Assembly (NCBI GenBank): GCA_035567015.1
Contig: DATMPQ010000302.1
Coordinates: forward strand, 1 to 11,020
Reading direction: 5' to 3'
DNA: 11,020 nucleotides
Source of the DNA: AV133 sp035567015
GTDB lineage: Bacteria > Verrucomicrobiota > Verrucomicrobiia > Chthoniobacterales > UBA10450
The position numbers were made by a program, and so were the translations under genes. This document shows positions 6,925-11,020 of this stretch, piece by piece (the stretch's first letter is position 1; each line of letters starts with the position of its first letter). Under the pieces are notes generated by a model, which was given only the letters and a program-made list of their open reading frames with translations, did not search any database and had not been told where the DNA came from.

Positions 6925-6998
6925 GCGCCCGTAGCTCAACTGGATAGAGCATCTGACTACGGATCAGAAGGTTTGAAGTTCGAATCTTCACGGGCGCG
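6925..6998 (+). tRNA. trnR: tRNA-Arg (anticodon ACG)
   Basis: A complete 74-nt cloverleaf can be folded by eye. The acceptor stem is GCGCCCG/CGGGCGC with discriminator G at 6998. The D arm is GCTC/GAGC. The anticodon stem is TCTGA/TCAGA with loop CTACGGA, giving anticodon ACG, which reads CGU and, after A34 deamination to inosine, CGC and CGA. The T arm is TGAAG/CTTCA with loop TTCGAAT. CCA is not encoded, so it must be added by nucleotidyltransferase. The convergent 132-aa gene ends only 25 bp downstream. Confidence 0.96.
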
Positions 6999-7023
6999 CT
7001 TCTAATTATCAACGATTTACGTG

Positions 7024-7422
7024 TTATGGGCGTGAGAGATTTTGTCCGCTAGTCGATGTGCCCGCGCGCTCGGATCGGTTGTTAGAGGAAAGATCGAGGA
7101 TCAGCGTGATGAACTCTGGATCCCCGTTATTCTCACGGAGCGACTTAACGGCATCCTCATTCAAGAACTTTTGATGATAATGGGTCAAGCTGGTAGGTGT
7201 CACGCCCCCGGCATTCGTCCATTTCACGTTGTCGATCGATGTCTGCCATGCCCTCACCGAGCATTTCCCGGCATTCACGTCTTGCGGATCAGCATCATCA
7301 ACCGCGAGTTTCGCGACCCATTCGCCGTCCGCCTCTTTAATTCGAACGGACTTATCGTCTAAGGCGCGAAGCTCGGCCGTCGGCTCAAACCATGTGGGCT
7401 GATCAGATAATGGTGGATTCAT
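7024..7422 (-). CDS. hypothetical protein, 132 aa
   Basis: I do not recognise this protein. It is soluble, with no signal peptide or membrane helix. It has a tryptophan-containing N-terminal segment (WFEP at 11-14, EWVAKLAVDDADPQD at 34-48), a middle with KCSVRAWQTSIDNVKW, and a helical segment HYHQKFLNEDAVKSLREN. The C-terminus is polar and Ser/Asn/Arg-rich, looks disordered, and ends next to the tRNA-Arg gene. The ATG at 7422 lies 10 bp after the stop of the membrane-anchored receiver gene. It is therefore likely the last gene of the regulatory operon and may be a partner or output of the receivers (inference from position only). It contains no helix-turn-helix or enzyme motif I can name. 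It may be restricted to a narrow lineage. Confidence 0.65.
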   Translation of the reverse strand: MNPPLSDQPTWFEPTAELRALDDKSVRIKEADGEWVAKLAVDDADPQDVNAGKCSVRAWQTSIDNVKWTNAGGVTPTSLTHYHQKFLNEDAVKSLRENNGDPEFITLILDLSSNNRSERAGTSTSGQNLSRP

Positions 7423-7432
7423 GAGCCGCCCG

Positions 7433-7963
7433 TCACCAGTCGCGAGCTTTTTCTAGAAGAGAACACAGATCATTGCAATCGACCGGCTTCGTTAGATGAT
7501 AATCGAATCCGGTTACTCCCGGCTCGTCGACATTGGACGGATACGGGTAGCCCGACATGGCGATGCTCAACGCGCGAATCCCTTGACGCCGAGCTTCACT
7601 GATGAGCGTGTAGCCCGTGCCATCGGGAAGGGCGATGTCGGCGATGATGGCATCGAATTGCTGCTTGTTCAAAAGATCGATTCCGGTTCGTAAATCTCCC
7701 GCTGCGGCAACTTCATAGTCGCGGCCGGTTAAATACCGTTTAAGCGTCTCACGGCTATCCGGATTGTCTTCGACAATCAAAACTTGCATTGCCTGCGGCG
7801 AACTCCGGGCGCGGGGTAGCTTTCGTAAAAATCGTACGAACCGTTTTCCGAAGGTGTGAATCAAAACACTGGCAACGGCGCCGACCACAAACGCACAAAG
7901 CAGCAGTGGCACGGCGACATAGACGAGCTCATGGATAAATGAATCGAATGATGAAGAGGTCAT
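7433..7963 (-). CDS. membrane-anchored single-domain response regulator receiver
   Basis: This 176-aa protein has an N-terminal membrane helix (about residues 13-36, LVYVAVPLLLCAFVVGAVASV). A basic linker (40-58, KRFVRFLRKLPRARS) follows, then one CheY-type receiver domain (59-175). Receiver residues are complete: acidic pair Glu65-Asp66 (VEDN), phospho-acceptor Asp109 (IADIALPDG), Ser137 (AMSGYP) at the switch position and Lys159 (LTKP). There is no output domain, so the phosphorylated form must act through another protein. Membrane tethering of a lone receiver is uncommon. The start ATG at 7963 is favoured because it includes the helix and leaves 20 bp to the preceding receiver gene; Met59 would give a soluble receiver. 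Its receiver is a close paralogue of that gene product. No histidine kinase is in the window. Confidence 0.85.
   Translation of the reverse strand: MTSSSFDSFIHELVYVAVPLLLCAFVVGAVASVLIHTFGKRFVRFLRKLPRARSSPQAMQVLIVEDNPDSRETLKRYLTGRDYEVAAAGDLRTGIDLLNKQQFDAIIADIALPDGTGYTLISEARRQGIRALSIAMSGYPYPSNVDEPGVTGFDYHLTKPVDCNDLCSLLEKARDW
7594..7685. repeat. 92-bp block duplicated in the next receiver gene (copy 1)
   Basis: This segment matches 8169-8260 with one mismatch (t7609 versus c8184). The last 76 bp (7610-7685) are identical. It encodes the part of the receiver around the phospho-acceptor (NKQQFDAIIADIALPDGTGY). Flanking receiver sequence is clearly less conserved. Confidence 0.85.
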
Positions 7964-7983
7964 CAGGACTGGTTTGAGAGATT

Positions 7984-8364
7984 TTAAACCCCGGTCGAGG
8001 CGTCGCCCTCACGGACACGGCTTTCTTTGAGAAGAGAGCAGATATGGTCGCAATTGACCGGTTTCGATAAGTGATAATGGAATCCAGTCGCTCCCGGCTC
8101 ATTGACATCGGCCGGAGACGGGTAGCCTGACATGGCGATGCTCAAGGCGCGAATCCCTCGCCGCCGAACTTCACTGATGAGCGCGTAGCCCGTGCCATCG
8201 GGAAGGGCGATGTCGGCGATGATGGCATCGAATTGCTGCTTGTTCAAAAGATCGATTCCGTTTCGTAGATCTCCCGCTGTGGTGACGTCGTAATTGCGTC
8301 GGGTTAAACACCGTTCAAGTTGCTCGCGGGTATCCGTATGGTCTTCGACAATTAAAACGTGCAT
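7984..8364 (-). CDS. single-domain response regulator receiver
   Basis: From ATG 8364 this gene encodes 126 aa, about one receiver domain: Glu7-Asp8 (VEDHTD), phospho-acceptor Asp51 (IADIALPDG), Ser79 (AMSGYP) and Lys101 (LSKP). There is no output domain. The short charged tail (RVREGDASTGV) extends past the last helix. A TTG at 8457 would add 31 Arg-rich residues and shorten the gap to the XRE gene from 112 to 19 bp. I prefer the ATG because the domain begins at MHVLIVED, exactly where the paralogue's receiver begins (MQVLIVED). Unlike the paralogue, it has no membrane helix under either start. The pair could be a soluble and a membrane-bound receiver fed by the same off-window kinase. Confidence 0.85.
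   Translation of the reverse strand: MHVLIVEDHTDTREQLERCLTRRNYDVTTAGDLRNGIDLLNKQQFDAIIADIALPDGTGYALISEVRRRGIRALSIAMSGYPSPADVNEPGATGFHYHLSKPVNCDHICSLLKESRVREGDASTGV
8169..8260. repeat. 92-bp block duplicated in the next receiver gene (copy 2)
   Basis: Partner of 7594-7685 at a distance of 575 bp in the same orientation. Identity is 91 of 92 positions, against a visibly lower level on both sides. Confidence 0.85.
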
Positions 8365-8476
8365 CGTCTTGAGGTGCCTCTGCACTCGAATCCGGATGTG
8401 ATTCCTATTTGCCCCGACCGGCGGACGCTCGATGATCGGCGCGAGTCGAAGTAGCAACCGGGCCCGACATAGTGGA

Positions 8477-8743
8477 TCATCTTCGACCGGCAGAACCTCT
8501 ACGGTCTGCTTCGCTCCCTTGCTTACTCGCTCCCTCGAAGAGCTGTGACACCGAAAGTTCCAAAGCGCGGGCGAGTTTCTCGACGCTATCCAGGGACGGA
8601 TTCCGCACTCCTCGTTCTATATCGGAGACATAGGTCCGATGAAGACCGGCGCGGTGAGCGAGTTCCTCCTGCGAGATGCCCAGCGAGGCTCGTTGCGTTT
8701 TGATGGTCATGCCTAGCAGGGTCTTCAAATCAGTCGTCGCCAT
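8477..8743 (-). CDS. XRE-family helix-turn-helix transcriptional regulator
   Basis: This 88-aa protein consists of one Cro/C1-type DNA-binding domain (about residues 8-68) and a short charged Gly/Ser/Arg tail. The five-helix pattern is clear: IKTQRASLGISQEELAHRAG, then the recognition helix LHRTYVSDIERG and RNPSLDSVEKLARALELSVSQLF. There is no ligand, peptidase or membrane domain, so it probably acts as a small repressor or activator, perhaps of its own operon. The start is the ATG at 8743, with no convincing Shine-Dalgarno. The two receiver genes follow in the same direction. The 26-bp palindrome about 170 bp upstream is a candidate operator, but this is unproven. Confidence 0.9.
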   Translation of the reverse strand: MATTDLKTLLGMTIKTQRASLGISQEELAHRAGLHRTYVSDIERGVRNPSLDSVEKLARALELSVSQLFEGASKQGSEADRRGSAGRR

Positions 8744-8757
8744 AATTTTGCGACATC

Positions 8758-8949
8758 TTAACGGGACGCACCACAGACGATGAGTGACAGTGGACGATCG
8801 TCGACAAACGCACGGGGATATGAATTTTCAGTCGCGACTCGGATCCTTGGAAACCGAAGTTCGTGAAAATCCTCGTGACGCTGAAGATCGTTGAACAGCC
8901 TCTCCACTTTCACGGAACACAATCGACATATTGTGTTCCCAACCGCCAT
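8758..8949 (-). CDS. doubtful small ORF, 63 aa
   Basis: ATG 8949 to TAA 8758 gives a 63-aa product with a CRLC motif near the start (residues 8-11) and otherwise no recognised feature. In its favour are the position, 14 bp before the XRE start and in the same direction, and AAGG about 10 nt upstream of the ATG. Against it, codons about 5-14 coincide with a perfect palindrome, a second frame is also open here, and no homologue comes to mind. The alternative is that 8744-8993 is simply the XRE promoter region. Confidence 0.25.
   Translation of the reverse strand: MAVGNTICRLCSVKVERLFNDLQRHEDFHELRFPRIRVATENSYPRAFVDDRPLSLIVCGASR
8914..8939. promoter_or_regulatory. 26-bp palindrome (possible operator)
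   Basis: GGAACACAAT (8914-8923) and ATTGTGTTCC (8930-8939) are exact reverse complements around the 6-nt spacer CGACAT. Two-fold symmetry with about 16 bp between arm centres suits a dimeric regulator. It sits 54 bp after the MEDS-LuxR stop and upstream of the XRE gene. No T-tract follows on the minus strand, so a terminator is less likely. Confidence 0.45.
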
Positions 8950-8993
8950 TAGGGAAAACCTTAGAGTGGCTTTCGTTGGCGCCCGCTGGTTCG

Positions 8994-10025
8994 CTAATCT
9001 TCCGGCGAAACCAGCCCGGTGCGAATCGCAAATCGCACCAACCCGGCGACATTATGAATCTTCAATCGGCGCATCAATTGCAAGCGATGAGCCTCAACTG
9101 TCTTGACGCTGATCCCCAGCAAATCCGCGATTTGCTTTGTATTCTGTCCTTTTGCTACAAGCTGCAATATTTCGCGCTGCCGAAACGTGAGCTGCTCCAG
9201 CTCCGGACTCGTGGTTCGTCTGGCTTCTCTCTTCGCCGACTCGATGTCGGCTATCTCAACTCGCTTCCAAGCGCCTTTTCGCACTGTGAGGGCGAATTGA
9301 TGTGTCCGCGCCGCATCGAGAATATCCTCGGCGCCCGCAAGTCTGAGCGGAAAAGTGCAGGCCACAATCACTGGCTCGCGCGCGAGCTGGCCATCGAGTT
9401 TGTGTTCGTATTCGCGAAAGCTCTGCGCGCGCAGATTGTTTCGCATCCAGGTCGGACTGCCAGTCAGTCGCGCGCCGCTAAATCCGCTGTTCACTGCCTG
9501 GTTAACCTTTTGGCGAATCCGAGCGATCGCCTTAGGAATGTCGATCGCTCGACCGGTCAGAAACCATTTCTCATACTGCACGATTTCAATGTTCCCATTC
9601 TTTAACAACCGGTCGAAGTCAGGGAGAGCTTCGTGTAAAACCGCCTTTGCCTCGCTGATCGTTAGCAATTCGGAGCTTGCGACGATCCAGAGGCAGAACT
9701 CGTTGGCTTGCAACCCAGCTTCGAAGAACGGCACGACAATTTCGAGCAGGTCCCTTTTGGTTTCGTAAAAGATGCTGAAATGCGTGCCCCACGGGACGTC
9801 TCCGACCGCCGAAAGCCCTGTGTTACGGAGCGTCTGCGATTGGTTCCTGGAACGACGCGGCGCCTCTCGCTTCGCCGCATGCCTATGAAATACGCTTCCG
9901 CTGGCCAGGCCCGGCCGGTGGAGCCGCGACGCGGATTTTGGGCTCTTTGTGGCATTGCTCTGGATGGCTTGCAACTCAATCATCGGTAAATATCTGGTCC
10001 ATTTCTGGAGCGATTTCGCGCCCAT
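8994..10025 (-). CDS. MEDS-domain LuxR-type transcriptional regulator
   Basis: A MEDS/DcmR-type sensory domain (about residues 79-245) begins at GDVPWGTHFSIFYETKRDLL and continues through FCLWIVASSEL and VACTFPL. A LuxR/GerE helix-turn-helix occupies 279-336 (LTFRQREILQLVAKG, then NTKQIADLLGISVKTVEAHR). MEDS domains are thought to sense small hydrocarbons or related ligands and often occur in histidine kinases; here the domain is joined directly to DNA binding. The ligand is unknown. With ATG 10025 the protein has 343 aa, but residues 1-78 are Arg/Ser-rich and unlike the family, which typically starts shortly before GDVPWGTH. ATG 9983 is another choice, and the true start may lie further in at a non-ATG codon. 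A small dyad (GAGAG-GCA-CTCTC, 10040-10052) precedes the gene. It heads the minus-strand regulatory cluster. Confidence 0.88.
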   Translation of the reverse strand: MGAKSLQKWTRYLPMIELQAIQSNATKSPKSASRLHRPGLASGSVFHRHAAKREAPRRSRNQSQTLRNTGLSAVGDVPWGTHFSIFYETKRDLLEIVVPFFEAGLQANEFCLWIVASSELLTISEAKAVLHEALPDFDRLLKNGNIEIVQYEKWFLTGRAIDIPKAIARIRQKVNQAVNSGFSGARLTGSPTWMRNNLRAQSFREYEHKLDGQLAREPVIVACTFPLRLAGAEDILDAARTHQFALTVRKGAWKRVEIADIESAKREARRTTSPELEQLTFRQREILQLVAKGQNTKQIADLLGISVKTVEAHRLQLMRRLKIHNVAGLVRFAIRTGLVSPED

Positions 10026-10308
10026 TCATAGCACTTTCAGAGAGGCACTCTCGATGTAAGAGCGCTTGGATGCCACGGCCCTTTCGTAGTATTTTTCGGT
10101 CAGGCGAATGGGAGATCTCTCTTTTACCTAGTTCTCGCTACAAAGGCGTATTGGCCGAGCTCCGTAATCATAATATGGCAAGCGTGAACGATGGCACAAA
10201 GGTGGGCAACCTTTCCGTCTCCATGGATGTGCTAGGCCGTTGAATGCTAATGGTTGTGAACCAGATTTACGCGAGGGTAACCCACCCGAAAGGCAACATC
10301 ACCAAACT
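10026..10308. other. intergenic region with possible HTH gene remnant
   Basis: No intact gene is supported here. On the plus strand, codons 10130-10243 read SSRYKGVLAELRNHNMASVN and continue to a TGA. The pattern of a basic start, VLAELRNH and ASVND faintly resembles the N-terminal helix-turn-helix of DeoR-type regulators. The frame upstream of it is not protein-like and overlaps the luxR gene antisense. This would be a decayed fragment at most. The dyad at 10040-10052 lies just before the MEDS-LuxR start. Confidence 0.25.
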
Positions 10309-10401
10309 ATGAGCACGAGCATCCGAAATCATTTACCCGGCACGATTGAGCAGATTGTATCTGACAAGGTCGTCTCAGAGATTCAGTTCGCCCGGTTGTA
10401 A
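10309..10401 (+). pseudogene. truncated molbindin/TOBE-domain gene
   Basis: ATG 10309 to TAA 10401 encodes 30 residues. They match the start of small molybdopterin/molybdate-binding (Mop, TOBE) proteins: the M-S-x-S-x-R-N-x-L-x-G signature (MSTSIRNHLPG) is followed by IEQIVSDKVVSEI. Family members have about 68-70 residues, with a second half containing ITxxSVxxLGLKxG. That half is missing: the frame stops after SEIQFARL, and neither other frame continues the domain before the kinase gene ends at 10435. Half a TOBE fold should not bind molybdate, so a remnant left by deletion is the best reading. No Shine-Dalgarno is visible. Confidence 0.6.
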
Positions 10402-10434
10402 GATCAACAATTTGTCGCAGCGACAGCGCTTTGC

Positions 10435-11020
10435 TTACGTTGAGACCTCAAACTGGCTCATCAGTTTGAAGGTCTCGTAGCGCTCGTTGATTTGGTCCAT
10501 CGACAGATGGCGCAAGCGCTCCAGACTAAAAGCTTCCACACAGAAACTCGCCAGCACGCTACCATAGATCATCGCTTTGCGCAGATCAGTAAAGTGAACG
10601 GTGCTTACCGTGCCTGCGAGATATCCGGCGATGCCGCCGGCGAAGGTGTCCCCTGCTCCAGTCGGATCGTGAATATCTTCCAGCGGATAGGCACCGCAGC
10701 TGAAAAATTCATCTTCGCCAAAAAGCAACGCGCCGTGCTCGCCTTTTTTGATCGCGACATAACGCGGGCCGAATTTGCGAATCTGCCGGCCCGCCTTGAT
10801 CAAGCTTGTCTCCTTCGTCATTTCACGCGCTTCGCTGTCGTTGAGAATGAGAAGATCGATCTGCGGAAGCAAGGCATCCAAATCGGCGCGCGTTGTCTCA
10901 ATCCAAAGATCCATCGTGTCGGCAAGGACAAAGCGCGGCCGCTCCATCTGATTTAGAACGTGCGCTTGCAATGATGGCGCGATGTTGGCCAACAAAACAA
11001 AATCGGTTTTGCGATAAGAC
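10435..11020 (-). CDS. PfkB-family carbohydrate/nucleoside kinase (5' partial)
   Basis: The C-terminal 194 residues of a ribokinase-fold kinase are visible. The frame is open to the window edge, and the first visible residues, YRKTDFVLLANIAPSLQ, are internal family sequence; the TTG at 10995 is not a start. PfkB signature 2 is intact as DPTGAGDTFAGG, with the catalytic base Asp of GAGD at 10648-10650. Before it come the strand-turn FVLADTMDLWI, LLILNDSEAREMT and the ATP-site segment YVAIKKGEHGALLF. The NDSEA motif matches PfkB sugar and nucleoside kinases. The phosphoryl acceptor cannot be told from this half. Downstream is a small hairpin, TGTCG-CAG-CGACA (10413-10425), without a T-run. Confidence 0.9.
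   Translation of the reverse strand, partial: SYRKTDFVLLANIAPSLQAHVLNQMERPRFVLADTMDLWIETTRADLDALLPQIDLLILNDSEAREMTKETSLIKAGRQIRKFGPRYVAIKKGEHGALLFGEDEFFSCGAYPLEDIHDPTGAGDTFAGGIAGYLAGTVSTVHFTDLRKAMIYGSVLASFCVEAFSLERLRHLSMDQINERYETFKLMSQFEVST

Noticed and set aside
6925..7423. tRNA attachment site with an integrated element
   Set aside because: No integrase and no second copy of the tRNA 3' end was found in the window; kept only as a question for the wider locus.
8391..8457. TTG start giving a 157-aa receiver
   Set aside because: The extra residues are Arg-rich without family resemblance, and the receiver fold starts at the ATG 8364; the smaller intergenic gap keeps the alternative alive.
8931..9605. 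224-codon plus-strand open frame
   Set aside because: It is antisense to the conserved MEDS and LuxR domains; its translation has no recognisable domain.
9938..10243. 101-codon plus-strand gene
   Set aside because: Its first third is antisense to the MEDS-LuxR frame and is not protein-like; only the last 37 codons have any possible domain resemblance.

Overview
The window is GC-moderate bacterial DNA, most likely from a soil-type Verrucomicrobiota (Chthoniobacterales-like). This placement is inference. It rests on a Pup-ligase (PafA) gene outside Actinobacteria, Deg9-like proteases with a signal peptide, a DUF5069 gene, few Shine-Dalgarno sequences, and an intergenic array of degenerate AACGTTC heptamers.

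Left part (1-4960): two co-oriented Deg9/HtrA-type genes lie 1 bp apart. The first (cut by the window edge) has an intact His-Asp-Ser triad. The second keeps the architecture but has lost all three catalytic residues. They converge on pafA (minus strand), which ligates a Pup/UBact-like modifier to proteins. pafA is divergent from a DUF5069 gene, and the intervening region holds a perfect 15-bp inverted repeat. No pup/UBact, dop or proteasome gene is visible.

Middle part (4961-7000): a minus-strand group runs glycosyltransferase-like gene -> pterin-4a-carbinolamine dehydratase -> small single-pass membrane protein. It is followed by two opposed heptamer arrays and a plus-strand tRNA-Arg(ACG).

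Right part (7001-10025): all genes are on the minus strand and form a signalling cluster. In transcription order these are a MEDS-LuxR regulator, a doubtful small ORF over a 26-bp palindrome, an XRE-type HTH protein, a stand-alone receiver, a membrane-anchored receiver, and an unknown 132-aa protein whose 3' end abuts the tRNA. The two receiver genes share a 92-bp block with one mismatch, suggesting recent duplication or gene conversion.

End (10026-11020): about 400 bp with no intact gene, holding a 30-codon remnant of a molbindin/TOBE gene and possibly an HTH remnant. Then comes the C-terminal part of a PfkB-family kinase that runs off the window.

No insertion sequence, integrase, CRISPR array or rRNA was seen. 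The points most worth attention are the protease/pseudoprotease pair facing pafA, the dyad in the pafA intergenic region, and the compact two-receiver regulatory cluster beside the tRNA.
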